Counted from the first letter of the stretch, positions 8,662 through 17,234 are shown. The stretch: 45,050 nucleotides of DNA from Candidatus Loosdrechtia aerotolerans (GCA_021646405.1 SOER01000026.1:1-45050); one strand, 5' to 3'. Notes: generated by a model not told the origin, from the letters alone. Made by a program: numbers and translations.

Positions 8662-8836
8662 TCAGAATAACAACTGATAACCCATTGCGGTCCAATAATA
8701 CCAGTCTTCAATAGCCTGCTTCATTTCATCGTCAACAGAAATGCCTTTCAGCTGTGACAAAGGTACAGCCAGTTTCTTTTTCTCCCATTTTCATAATTTT
8801 CATTTCTTTATTGTTTTCCGGCGCAGATGGTGCCAT
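8662..8836 (-). pseudogene. Small unknown protein (~57 aa) with a one-base frameshift
   Basis: The minus strand has a good start: a GGAG six bases before the ATG at 8836. The frame reads MAPSAPENNKEMKIMKMGEK, then at a run of five A's must shift by one to continue KKLAVPLSQLKGISVDDEMK and QAIEDWYYWTAMGYQLLF before the stop at 8662-8664. The span of 175 bases is one more than a multiple of three, so one extra base explains the break. The intact form would be a soluble peptide with an aromatic C-terminus. I do not recognise the family. It is either a recent pseudogene or a sequencing error in the A-run. Confidence 0.55.
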
Positions 8837-9010
8837 ACTTTACTCCAGTTCAGATAAATGTGAATGGTTGAAAGAGAAAAAAGCCAGTACCGGAAATATG
8901 ATTATTCCAAAAGGAACCGTTTTTTTTACTTAAACAGGACTTCATCTGAAAACTTACCGCCGTACCGTTTGGCATCCTCTTTTTCTCCTCCTTGCAAAGG
9001 AAAAGACGAG

Positions 9011-9042
9011 AAAAAGAGACTGACAGATGCCAGTCTCTTTTT
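9011..9042 (-). terminator. Intrinsic terminator of the 9.1-10.0 kb gene
   Basis: AAAAAGAGACTG (9011-9022) pairs perfectly with CAGTCTCTTTTT (9031-9042) around an 8-base loop. On the minus strand it ends in a T-run about 65 bases after the stop of the membrane-protein gene; the A/T symmetry could also let it work in the other direction. Confidence 0.8.
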
Positions 9043-9107
9043 CTGCAAGCATATTTTACAGAGAGTACTGAATTTAGCAGTAATATGACAATTTCCGGTC
9101 TTTACAC

Positions 9108-10040
9108 TCATCGTTCGGGGTATCTTGACCGGGTACCGGTTTCTGAAATATCACGTGTAACAATATCATGGGGCTCACCCAGTTTACTGCCAAGAGCAGA
9201 AACTGCAGCGCCAAGGAGTAATCCGATAAATGAGAAAATAGCTACTTTCGATACGGCAGAAGCAACAGCTTGACCGGTCTCCCTCGCTTGCCGTTCAGCT
9301 TTTACTTTCAGTTCCTCGAATTTTTGTTTAGCCTCCTGATATGTTTGCATCCATTTGTCCGCTATCCTATTCGCCTCTTCATGGCTCATATCTGTACGGG
9401 CAACGATAGTATTTACAATATCTTCTCTGTTGATCTCTCTATCCGTATTCCTAAATAACTGGCTAATAATGGCATCAATATCTTTTTCATCGGTCTGTTC
9501 AAATACTGTTTTCGCTTCCTCTTTAATCCTGCTCAAATCAATACCTCTTTCCCTGACCTCTTCAAGTGCTTTACCTGCAACAGCACCAACACCCTGACCT
9601 GCCAATGATGCAGTTTGCCCGACAATACCACCAATACCACTTATGACAGCACCGATAGTGGTTGTAATTAAGTAGAACGTTACTATGGTAAAAAGACTGA
9701 ATGTTATTAAGCCGTGTAATACGCTGTCGATTGTTTTTGGAATACCGGCAAGACGCCCTGCCACATACCCCCCGGCAAAAAGTGCCAGCAGCATTGTAAA
9801 AATTCCCCAGATTAGGGCACCTATACCTAATCCGGCGAAAGGATCTCTTTCATGCATAGGATCTACCGTTCCTATTCCAATGCCTATTCCCAGTAAACTC
9901 AACATTAAATGAACAACTAATGCGATAACAAGTCCTCCAAATACGGCTCCCCATGAAATCCTTTTAAAAGCTGCCAAGCCGGTTTCAAAGTATCTTCCCC
10001 GCCTTTCAATACCTTCTGTTCTTTCGATGTCATTAACCAT
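9108..10040 (-). CDS. Glycine-rich integral membrane protein of unknown function
   Basis: This 310-residue protein has about three hydrophobic segments in its first half (roughly residues 30-55, 72-100 and 108-165, rich in Gly with GIGIGIG and IGGIVGQTASLAGQGVGAVAG stretches). An amphipathic, charged middle follows (residues ~165-265, EERGIDLSRIKEE-type helices ending in EELKVKAERQARETGQA), and then a last membrane segment (~268-288). The layout resembles stress-linked membrane proteins with a soluble helical domain, but I do not recognise a named family. AAAGGAG lies just before the ATG. It stands alone, with an intrinsic terminator after it. Confidence 0.75.
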   Translation of the reverse strand: MVNDIERTEGIERRGRYFETGLAAFKRISWGAVFGGLVIALVVHLMLSLLGIGIGIGTVDPMHERDPFAGLGIGALIWGIFTMLLALFAGGYVAGRLAGIPKTIDSVLHGLITFSLFTIVTFYLITTTIGAVISGIGGIVGQTASLAGQGVGAVAGKALEEVRERGIDLSRIKEEAKTVFEQTDEKDIDAIISQLFRNTDREINREDIVNTIVARTDMSHEEANRIADKWMQTYQEAKQKFEELKVKAERQARETGQAVASAVSKVAIFSFIGLLLGAAVSALGSKLGEPHDIVTRDISETGTRSRYPER

Positions 10041-10231
10041 ATTATTTCTCCTTTCAAAGTAAAAAATGGTTATAGAGCTGAAAATAAAAGTGTAATCGCT
10101 TCATTACTTACAACAATACAACTTGTAATAATTTGTGGATATGTGATTTATAATATGTACTACTGATGAAAATTATGGGGAAAGTTAATGATTAGTTCCG
10201 GTATAACGTTCATATACCGGATAGTTGATGG

Positions 10232-10288
10232 TTATATGGTTGCGCAAATGATGATCCGAAGATCTTTCGTCTCTTTTAAATTCTTCAT
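10232..10288 (-). CDS. Possible 18-residue mini-ORF
   Basis: The reading is MKNLKETKDLRIIICATI, preceded by GAGAGGTAAGGAACT, a plausible ribosome binding site. The upstream context AGGTAAGGAACTATGAAGA is almost the same as that of the mini-ORF at 10482, but the rest differs. It may be a leader peptide or chance; no family is recognised. Confidence 0.25.
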   Translation of the reverse strand: MKNLKETKDLRIIICATI

Positions 10289-10392
10289 AGTTCCTTACCT
10301 CTCTGTTTTTCTATAAAGACCTTTTAAGGATTTAATCCGCAGTATGACAGTATGATATTCAATTCTGCAGTTCTAAATACAAAATTTGATGT

Positions 10393-10482
10393 TTATGCAA
10401 ATAACAATGTAGCAAGAGGTGTGCCGGTATGGTCATTTAAATCATAATTCGGGAACCTTTCGTTTTTTTCTGCACTCTTCAT
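10393..10482 (-). CDS. Possible 29-residue mini-ORF
   Basis: The ORF starts MKSAEKNERFPNYDLNDHTG and ends TPLATLLFA. The start context AGGTAAGAGACTATGAAGA mirrors that of the mini-ORF at 10288, and the two may be tandem relatives. There is no further support. Confidence 0.25.
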   Translation of the reverse strand: MKSAEKNERFPNYDLNDHTGTPLATLLFA

Positions 10483-10586
10483 AGTCTCTTACCTTAAATA
10501 TAGCAAGATGTGTGCCGGGAAAGTATAAGTACCGGTAAGCAAACATAAAAAACGAAACGTTACAACGAGGAAGATATGCTTGTTAT

Positions 10587-11162
10587 TTACTCTTCAATGA
10601 ATGGGTAGGTTTCCCCGGGTCTGTAGATATTAGGAGCTTCCCAGTTATACGGGGTATTAATTATCTCCAGTCTTAGTTCACAAGGATGAGGTTTCAAACC
10701 ATACACGATACTAAATATCTCTTCGTTAAAACCCATTTGTTTTCTTGTATCCAGTGCAAGTTCATCAAAAATATCACTTGAAACCAGAAAATCCTCATCC
10801 CAGAAGAATGTTTCTATAAGTGTATCAAAATCAATATCTTCATCGAGGTTATCAAATATAGATTCTCCTTCGAGGGTTAAATCGTTATGGAGTTCGATTG
10901 TTTGATAGATAACATCATGCAATATTAAAAAATGATAATCTGTTAACCTGAAAAGGTTATTAGACTTATGGGCGCTAAGTAAGTTTTTAACTTGTAAGAG
11001 AAGCTCTTCCCGGGTGAAAAGCTCTCGTGTCCTCTCGTAGAAATTGCTCATTGCATCATCGTCTTCCATACAGGTATCCTCGAGACAACTCTGTATGATT
11101 ACTAGGCTTCGATGTACAATCTCTTGAAATATTTCATCTGGTTTTTCTGCAAAATAAATCAT
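10587..11162 (-). CDS. Acidic protein of unknown function
   Basis: This 191-residue soluble protein is strongly acidic (a DNLDEDIDFDTLIETFFWDE stretch in the middle) and has no signal peptide or membrane segment. It looks mostly helical, with a C-terminal tail rich in Pro, Tyr and Glu. I do not recognise the family. It lies ahead of the membrane-protein gene on the same strand and behind the dehydratase-type gene, with gaps of about 200 bases or more on each side, so it is probably its own transcription unit. Base composition is AT-rich like its neighbours. Confidence 0.65.
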   Translation of the reverse strand: MIYFAEKPDEIFQEIVHRSLVIIQSCLEDTCMEDDDAMSNFYERTRELFTREELLLQVKNLLSAHKSNNLFRLTDYHFLILHDVIYQTIELHNDLTLEGESIFDNLDEDIDFDTLIETFFWDEDFLVSSDIFDELALDTRKQMGFNEEIFSIVYGLKPHPCELRLEIINTPYNWEAPNIYRPGETYPFIEE

Positions 11163-11364
11163 AATACAATACCAATAACAAAAAGTTTTATGAAGACTTA
11201 TAGTAAAACTAAGAGAGAATGAGAATGAAATGTTGGAAAGTTTATCATATTACAATAGGGGTGTGCAAGTACCTTATGGGATAGGTACTATGAGATTATG
11301 TGTAACGATTTCGTTTTTTTCTGTTTGGAATTTGAGATTTGTGATGAAGAAAAGGTTTGTGTAT

Positions 11365-12441
11365 TTATGTACGAATAAGAGTTGTATATTCAGCTTTATC
11401 AGTTTTTAGCATCTCAATAAAGGCCTCAAGTCGTGTCTTCATAGCCCCGTCTAAGCGTCCGGGACGATCACAGTCAAGGGTAAGAATCGGTAACTGAATA
11501 TGTTTTCTTATCATAACATCATGGATGTGCCGGTGACAGAAGCTCTGAACATAATGGATGAGTCCCCTGATATTCCGCTGTTTTATTTCGTGTTGAATAT
11601 CATCTATGCGCGAGAAGACATCATAGGGGTAGGTATACTGACTATACTGCTCCAGCAGGGTTTTTGTCGGATACGGCATGCTGAATTGTCTTTGTATTTC
11701 ATTAAATACAACATGGGCACCTATGGAAGAAAGAAATGAATAGAGATCCTCACAAATGGGTGGTATTCCGATGAGACCTATTCGAAGATCATATTCTATT
11801 GGCTTGCGGTCATGCACTCGTTTTAAAAATCGTGTTGCACGCTCATCAAAAATAGTATAATCTCCCATTAAATCACTTGCAGATACTGTCCAGATATGGT
11901 TTTCTCCTCCCGTTACTTTATTTTCTACCCACGTAAGCCTGTCGATTTCATGTACTTTTTTACGAATCGCATCGAGGTGCTTTTTCATTTTTTCTGCTTT
12001 TGAGTATTCTACTTTCAAGGCGTCTGCGAGCCTTACCAACTGATTATACAAAAATGCCGTATCTGTCCTGGAGTGAGGATATGCAAACGGTAATGTCTGA
12101 ATGCCCTCTGACTGAAAAATCTCCATCAATGCCTGATTATTGCTACAATCCCCCTGAACTACGCTAATAATTTTTCTGATATGATGTTTTCTGGTCACTG
12201 AATACATGCCCTTTATCCAGGCGCAGGTATTTCTTGGAAGCCCTGCTGATTCGGCATCTTCAACCATTTTATAGGGGTGTGTATCACAAATAAAGATATT
12301 GTTAAGGTCTACAGGTATATATCCGGCAGCAAAGACGATCTCAACCGGTATGGTTGATGTTATTCCCACGATCTTATCTTCCGGAAGATCGTTCATAGCC
12401 GGAAGTGTTGGTAGTAAATGATCATTAAATGTAAGGTCCAT
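11365..12441 (-). CDS. 2-hydroxyacyl-CoA dehydratase / benzoyl-CoA reductase family subunit
   Basis: This 358-residue protein is of the HgdB/BcrC-like family (2-hydroxyglutaryl-CoA dehydratase D-component). Family marks are the N-terminal VGITSTIPVEIVFAAGYIPV strand and the cysteines likely to bind an Fe-S cluster: C73 in RNTCAW, C99 in QGDCSNN and a later one in QSFCHRH. The C-terminus has LDCDRPG. Known members work as two-subunit enzymes with an ATP-driven activator; neither partner is in this window, so it may be one of the single-gene members of unknown role. The family call is firm; the reaction is not. Confidence 0.75.
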   Translation of the reverse strand: MDLTFNDHLLPTLPAMNDLPEDKIVGITSTIPVEIVFAAGYIPVDLNNIFICDTHPYKMVEDAESAGLPRNTCAWIKGMYSVTRKHHIRKIISVVQGDCSNNQALMEIFQSEGIQTLPFAYPHSRTDTAFLYNQLVRLADALKVEYSKAEKMKKHLDAIRKKVHEIDRLTWVENKVTGGENHIWTVSASDLMGDYTIFDERATRFLKRVHDRKPIEYDLRIGLIGIPPICEDLYSFLSSIGAHVVFNEIQRQFSMPYPTKTLLEQYSQYTYPYDVFSRIDDIQHEIKQRNIRGLIHYVQSFCHRHIHDVMIRKHIQLPILTLDCDRPGRLDGAMKTRLEAFIEMLKTDKAEYTTLIRT

Positions 12442-12557
12442 AGGTTTTCTTCTCTCTTCGTGTGTAATTAAAAAGATTATGCATTTTATTATATCAATTC
12501 CATGGGTAAAAATACATAAAGCGATTCTATAAATTTACCGGTATCAATTCTTTCTGA

Positions 12558-12586
12558 TTGACATAGGAAGATAAGTGAGATAATAT
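12558..12586 (+). promoter_or_regulatory. Sigma70-type promoter for acsA
   Basis: TTGACA (12558-12563), a 17-base spacer and TAATAT (12581-12586). It lies 110 bases ahead of the acsA ATG, giving a leader of about 100 bases. Confidence 0.75.
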
Positions 12587-12696
12587 GTACGCTTGTAAAT
12601 TGAATCTCAAACTATAGAGAGACCTGTATTTAGATTTAGAATATGTTGTTCCCTGTAACGTATATTTTATAAAAAAGGACAAGAGGGTTTGTCTTT

Positions 12697-14430
12697 ATGA
12701 AAAATAATGAAATAATTGACAAAAAACCCATAACGGATGGCTTGATTGATTATGAGAAGATTTACGAGAAATTTTCCTGGGAAACCCTCAAAAAAGAGCT
12801 TAACATAAACGACGGAAGGGTTAATATCGCTTATGATGCGGTTGATAAACATGCACAGACCTGGAGGAAAAACAAAGTAGCACTCTACTGGGAAGGTGCC
12901 GATGGTACATGCCAAAAATATACATTTTTAGAACTGAAAAGCCTTACGAATAAATGTGCCAATATGCTCCAGAAGCTGGGGGTGAAAAAAGGTGACCGCG
13001 TTTTTCTCTTTCTCCCCCGGTTACCGGAACTTTTTATTAGTATGGTCGCAATTGCCAAGCTCGGTGCTATTGCCGGACCGATGTTTTCAGCTTTTGGGCC
13101 AGATGCGGTACGTGACCGTTTGCAGAATAGTGAAGCGAGGGTTCTTATCACAACACCGGAATTAAAAGAGCGTGTTGATACGGTATTATGGGAGCTGCCA
13201 AAATTAGAACATATTATCCTGGTGAACGATGATAAAAGAGAAGGTGCAGAAGAAGAGGGGAACGTATATTATCATACCTTAATAAAAGACAGCTCTGACA
13301 CGTTTGAAACAGAATGGATGAAGCTGGAAGATCCGCTCTACATCCTCTATACCTCCGGCACTACAGGGAAGCCTAAAGGGGTGACTCATGTTCATAATGA
13401 TATGATTTCCCATTATATTACAACAAAATGGGCGCTTGACTTGCGGGATGATGACATTTACTGGTGTACCGCAGATCCCGGCTGGGTGACAGGGACGGTG
13501 TATGGATTGTGGGGGCCGTGGTTGTGCGGCATTTCCCTCTATGTTTACGATGGCCGGTTTGATGCTGCAAAATGGTATGAGAGCATTCAAAACCATAAAA
13601 TTACGGTATGGTATACAGCCCCTACGGCTCTGCGTATGTTAATGAAGGCCGGCGATGAGGTGATAGAGAAGTATGATCTGAGCAGCTTGCGGTATATTTG
13701 TAGTGTCGGCGAGCCTCTGAACCCGGAAGTGATTCGATGGGGTTCAAAAGGGTATGGATTGCCAATTCATGATAACTGGTGGCAGACAGAAACAGGGTCC
13801 ATTATGATTGCAAATTATCCGTGTCTGCCGATAAAACCTGGTTCTATGGGTAAACCATTTCCTGGTATTAAAGCCGCAATTATCGATGGTAAAGGTTTTG
13901 AGCTGCCTGCCGGGCAGCACGGACTTCTGGCATTGAAGCCTGGTTGGCCCTCTATGTTAAGAACGATATGGGGTGACGAGAAACGATTTAAAGAATACTT
14001 CAATGTTAACGGGTGGTATGCAACAGGCGATACAGCATATAAGGACGAAGATGGTTATTTCTGGTTTGTGGGCAGGGCCGATGATGTAATTAACACATCA
14101 GGCCATAGAGTGGGTCCGTTTGAAGTGGAGAGTGCACTGCTTGAACACCGGGCCGTGGCGGAATCGGGTGTAATTGGCAAACCGGATGCAGAACGGGGAG
14201 AGATTATCAAGGCCTTTGTGGTGCTTCGGGAAGGTTACAAACCCTCAAAAGAACTGGAAGAAGAGTTAAAGATATTTATAAGACATCATTTAGCTGCACA
14301 TGCGTATCCTAAAGAAATAGAGTTTTGTACCAATCTGCCAAAAACCCGTAGCGGTAAGATTATGCGTCGGTTATTGAAAGCAAAAGATCTGGGATTGCCA
14401 ACAGGAGATTTATCTACACTTGAAGATTAA
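12697..14430 (+). CDS. acsA: Acetyl-CoA synthetase (acetate-CoA ligase), AcsA type
   Basis: This 577-residue enzyme activates acetate with ATP to acetyl-AMP and then acetyl-CoA, in the cytoplasm. Length and wording closely follow Bacillus AcsA (about 570 residues), which is shorter than the E. coli Acs. The AMP-binding signature YTSGTTGKPKG starts at residue 218. DDIYWCTADPGWVTGTVYG, the SVGEPLNPEVIRWG motif and the hinge motif YWFVGRADDVI-type sequence follow. The C-terminal KTRSGKIMRR carries the lysine K554, the site acetylated in regulated family members. It has its own promoter (12558) and no acuABC genes beside it. A GAGGG sits in the loop of a small GACAA/TTGTC hairpin just before the start. 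Confidence 0.9.
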   Translation: MKNNEIIDKKPITDGLIDYEKIYEKFSWETLKKELNINDGRVNIAYDAVDKHAQTWRKNKVALYWEGADGTCQKYTFLELKSLTNKCANMLQKLGVKKGDRVFLFLPRLPELFISMVAIAKLGAIAGPMFSAFGPDAVRDRLQNSEARVLITTPELKERVDTVLWELPKLEHIILVNDDKREGAEEEGNVYYHTLIKDSSDTFETEWMKLEDPLYILYTSGTTGKPKGVTHVHNDMISHYITTKWALDLRDDDIYWCTADPGWVTGTVYGLWGPWLCGISLYVYDGRFDAAKWYESIQNHKITVWYTAPTALRMLMKAGDEVIEKYDLSSLRYICSVGEPLNPEVIRWGSKGYGLPIHDNWWQTETGSIMIANYPCLPIKPGSMGKPFPGIKAAIIDGKGFELPAGQHGLLALKPGWPSMLRTIWGDEKRFKEYFNVNGWYATGDTAYKDEDGYFWFVGRADDVINTSGHRVGPFEVESALLEHRAVAESGVIGKPDAERGEIIKAFVVLREGYKPSKELEEELKIFIRHHLAAHAYPKEIEFCTNLPKTRSGKIMRRLLKAKDLGLPTGDLSTLED

Positions 14431-14607
14431 GAGCTACAAACAGGCCACCCCTAACGGGGTTATGTGTGTTTCATATATCGGATTTTTAAAAAGCTAAATT
14501 GTTATGAAAGATTAAGCTTTAATATTGCACTCTGTGCATGCAAGTATGTTCAGTTTCATCCGTGGAGTACTATAATATATTATAGGTTTTTACTATGAGG
14601 AATATTA

Positions 14608-15249
14608 ATGGAACAGACAAAATTTAACAAACCGTTTTTTCAAGAGGTAGAACCAATTAAAATTAAAGACCGGCTTGCTGTAACACTGGGTGCGATGGAT
14701 AAAGATGAACCTTTTGTTTTTGCTTATACCGATGCGATAAAACTTGCCGGCCACTCGTGTCCGGCGGTTTCCGGTGCATATAAATTAACGCAGCTAGCTT
14801 TAAAGGCCCTTTACGGAAACGAAATTCCAGAGCGCGGACAGATCAGGGTAACATTTAAGGGTGGAATAGAGTACAGGGTAAATGGTCCCATATCACAGGT
14901 GGTTTCCTTTATTACCGGTGCAGCAGGAGAAAGTGGTTTTAAGGGACTGGGAGGTGGCCGGTATAACAGACAAAATTTACTTTCCTTCGATGATACACAG
15001 GAGGCAGATGAAGATGCAGTATGTACGGTAATATTTGAGCGGATGGATACTGCAAAGAGGATAGAAATTAGTTATAGTAATTATATGCTGCCTGCAAATC
15101 CTAAGATGGGAGAATTAATGCCTTTGGCAGTAACAGGGAAGGGGACTGATGTTGAAATAAAGGAGTTTGGAGAATTATGGCACGACAGGATCAGAACAAT
15201 TCTAAAAAACCCACCGGACGGCATGTTTGTGATTCGGGAAATAAAATGA
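14608..15249 (+). CDS. FmdE-like domain protein
   Basis: This 213-residue soluble protein has, near residue 49, LAGHSCPAVSGAYKLTQLAL, which resembles the metal-binding Cys/His motif at the start of FmdE (formylmethanofuran dehydrogenase subunit E) domains, with H49 and C51. The middle is rich in Gly (FKGLGGGRYNRQ). The later Cys motifs of long FmdE proteins are absent; only one more Cys follows (AVCTVIF). No formylmethanofuran or molybdopterin enzyme gene is beside it. The stop overlaps the next start as ATGA, so the two are coupled. The family assignment is moderate; the role is unknown. Confidence 0.55.
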   Translation: MEQTKFNKPFFQEVEPIKIKDRLAVTLGAMDKDEPFVFAYTDAIKLAGHSCPAVSGAYKLTQLALKALYGNEIPERGQIRVTFKGGIEYRVNGPISQVVSFITGAAGESGFKGLGGGRYNRQNLLSFDDTQEADEDAVCTVIFERMDTAKRIEISYSNYMLPANPKMGELMPLAVTGKGTDVEIKEFGELWHDRIRTILKNPPDGMFVIREIK

Positions 15250-15749
15250 GTCTTGTCTTTCCGTATTTGAAAGGTAAGTTACAACGGAGGGTGCTTTTGG
15301 AGGTATCACTTGTTCTCATCTCTCTGTTTGTGGCAGTCACAGGCCTGAGGGCCGAAACAGTGGTTATTCATGCTGATACCGTATGGAAAATGACCGATGT
15401 TGTTGTACAGGAAAAAAAATATTTGCAATGGAAAGTTGAAAAGAATAACCAGTGGTGCTTTAATCCTGAACTATTTCCCAATGGCCATAGTGCAGATGGT
15501 ATTCCGGTTGAAGCCCTGAAGGGCTATGTGTTTCCCGGTCAACCTATCGGTATGCTCATAGGAAGAATCGGAGATTCCGGCAGGATGTTCCCTATGGGGA
15601 CTTCCGGTATTGTTCGTGTTCTTCCTGATGAGGACGGGGAGTTTTTATATCTCTCAATGAATGACGATATATTTGGGTTGTATGGTAAAGGATTTCAGGA
15701 CAATACGGGCGTGATTGCCATAGAAGTGTATCAGGCACAGGAGAAATAA
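15246..15749 (+). CDS. Secreted protein with PA-IL (LecA)-like C-terminal domain
   Basis: The likely start is the ATG at 15246, overlapping the upstream stop; the open frame extends further up inside the previous gene but without good reason. The 167-residue product has a basic start, a hydrophobic segment (~residues 16-35, LEVSLVLISLFVAVTGLRAE) and a signal-peptidase-like end at LRA. The mature part has a WKVEKNNQWCFNPE stretch and then GMLIGRIGDSGRMFPMG, and FLYLSMNDDIFGLY with DNTG. This is the pattern of the galactose-binding PA-IL lectin fold, also found in many secreted proteins of unknown use. It is probably periplasmic. Translational coupling to the FmdE-like gene suggests a joint task. 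Confidence 0.6.
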   Translation: MSLVFPYLKGKLQRRVLLEVSLVLISLFVAVTGLRAETVVIHADTVWKMTDVVVQEKKYLQWKVEKNNQWCFNPELFPNGHSADGIPVEALKGYVFPGQPIGMLIGRIGDSGRMFPMGTSGIVRVLPDEDGEFLYLSMNDDIFGLYGKGFQDNTGVIAIEVYQAQEK

Positions 15750-15758
15750 TTATCTGTC

Positions 15759-15786
15759 TTGACGAAGGGATTTTTAGATGTATAAT
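15759..15786 (+). promoter_or_regulatory. Sigma70-type promoter
   Basis: TTGACG (15759-15764), a 16-base spacer and TATAAT (15781-15786), ahead of the small secreted protein at 15930, with a leader of about 135 bases. Confidence 0.75.
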
Positions 15787-15929
15787 GGCACTATTTATTT
15801 TTTAGAGATATAAAAGGAGAATGAAAGGGGGTGGAGGAGGGAAACGAATTGACAGGCCTTCAGAATGTACAGAATGGAAAGAATTCTTGCTATCAAATCT
15901 AAAAAAATAAGAAAGGAGAAAACAGGATT

Positions 15930-16274
15930 ATGTTTAAGAAGATATTTGCAGGATTGATGGGTATGGTATTTGCCACCGGAATTGGCATGACGGCGGTTCA
16001 TGCTTATGAAATTAAACCTGCAAAATTATGGGTTACAGCAATTGCGATTGGTACACCTATTGAAGGTGCAGAGATTACCGTTGGTGATGAATCTTGTACA
16101 ACCGGAAAGAATGGCACCTGCGTATTTGAGTTAAAGCCAGGAACGTATGAAATTTCAGTTCACGAGCATAGTGGTGCAAGTGCCCATACGAAAGTTAGTC
16201 TTAATGAAAAGGATATTAGGTTTATATCGTTGGATTTAGGTGCCAGTGCGCTTCATCCATCGGGTCATCACTAA
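15930..16274 (+). CDS. Small secreted protein with carboxypeptidase-regulatory-like (beta-sandwich) fold
   Basis: This 114-residue protein starts MFKKIFAGLMGMVFATGIGM and has a cleavage site after VHA. The mature part has LWVTAIAIGTPIEGAEITVG, a Cys pair in SCTTGKNGTC that could form a disulfide, then FELKPGTYEISVHEHSGAS. This is the look of a CarboxypepD_reg or Cna-B-like Ig-type domain, and the C-terminus is His-rich (HPSGHH). AAAGGAGA precedes the ATG. It has its own promoter (15759) and intrinsic terminator (16314), so it is a single-gene transcript. The strong signals suggest good expression. The function is unknown. Confidence 0.75.
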   Translation: MFKKIFAGLMGMVFATGIGMTAVHAYEIKPAKLWVTAIAIGTPIEGAEITVGDESCTTGKNGTCVFELKPGTYEISVHEHSGASAHTKVSLNEKDIRFISLDLGASALHPSGHH

Positions 16275-16313
16275 TTGTATTTATCTGTTGAAAAAATTAA
16301 GTAGCACTCTGAT

Positions 16314-16353
16314 AAAAAGGCAGTTGTTGGTTCTCTTAAGCAACTGCCTTTTT
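16314..16353 (+). terminator. Intrinsic terminator
   Basis: AAAAAGGCAGTTG (16314-16326) pairs with CAACTGCCTTTTT (16341-16353), followed by a further T. It ends the transcript of the small secreted protein. Confidence 0.85.
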
Positions 16354-16360
16354 TCATTCA

Positions 16361-17234
16361 AAAAATAGGTAAGTACCTGACCACGAATTTTTGTACATTT
16401 TATTAATAAGGATTTCACTATGCAAATGCTTATGTACAGATACTTATACCTGCAGTGAAAAGCTCCGTTAGGAGCGGCATGTTAATAGAAAAACGCTATG
16501 TACCACTATCAAGCTCCAGAGGAGCGGCATAGAAGGCACGGAAACAATCGATGCTAGTCGTACCGAATCCTTTATAACCTCCAAACAGTCCTTTTCCTAA
16601 CGCTTTTAACCCTGAACCCTGAACCTGAGGAGTTACTAACATGTCGCTCCTCTGGAGCTTACTATGGAGGTACATTCTCGTTCTATTAACATGCCGCTCC
16701 TCCGGAGCTCAAGATTAGCACTCATCGTTTTTCTTTCTGCTTCATTTTTGCTGATAACAGCTTCAGCCATTGATATTAAAATACTTACGGAAATGGCGGC
16801 ATAAAAAACACGCAGAAAAAACAAGAAGTTAATGGATTGCAGTACGGATGCACACGGATAAAAACAGATAATAATTTTCCTTTCTCCATCCGTTTTCATC
16901 TGTGTTCATCCGTGGTTAATATTATAAAATCTACGTCCTGTTTAAGGTACAATGATTTATGGTCAGGTACTTATTTTCCAGAATTCTGTAAAACATCATC
17001 TCAATACTACTGGTTGATTACTACCAAAATGCCTCTTTGCATGCATCAATGTTCCTTTCCTTTGTAAGCTATCGCTATGAATCGGGTTTATTTATATGCT
17101 AATTGTCTCGGCACTTGTGTGAATACGAATTGTTGAATACAGTGTATAAATATCCTACGGTATGCCAATTGCTCTTTTTCGCCCACAGTCTTGAAAATTG
17201 TTTTTTATTAGGAAAGAAATAGAAATATTCTTGT
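16361..17234. other. Gene-free region rich in palindromic repeats
   Basis: No gene is seen over about 870 bases. It holds a large inverted repeat (16461-16709) built from AGCTCC..GGAGCGGCAT units, a tandem CCCTGAACCCTGAA phrase (about 16609), and a second diffuse inverted pair at about 16852-16912 (CGGATGCACACGGAT against ATCTGTGTTCATCCG), a phrase seen in many bacterial genomes. Confidence 0.65.
16461..16709. repeat. Large inverted repeat of AGCTCC/GGAGCGGCAT units
   Basis: The left arm (16461-16530) has two units, each an AGCTCC-n-GGAGCGGCAT palindrome, with GTTAATAGAA after the first. The right arm (16641-16709) is the reverse complement with few changes. The spacer of about 110 bases carries the CCCTGAACCCTGAA phrase. 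This is typical of dispersed palindromic repeats; no transposase is beside it. Confidence 0.75.

Larger units (their letters stand above)
10041..10586. other. Intergenic region with hairpin, direct repeats and two mini-ORFs
   Basis: No ordinary gene is seen. A perfect hairpin CCGGTATA/TATACCGG lies at 10198-10220. The phrase TAGCAAGAGGTGTGCCGG near 10411 recurs as TAGCAAGATGTGTGCCGG near 10500. Two minus-strand mini-ORFs (10232-10288 and 10393-10482) share nearly the same start context and are listed separately. Confidence 0.6.

Noticed and set aside
16636-16899. Minus-strand frame of 87 codons
   Set aside because: It spans the palindromic repeat arms and a dispersed repeat phrase; composition and lack of a start site argue against a gene.
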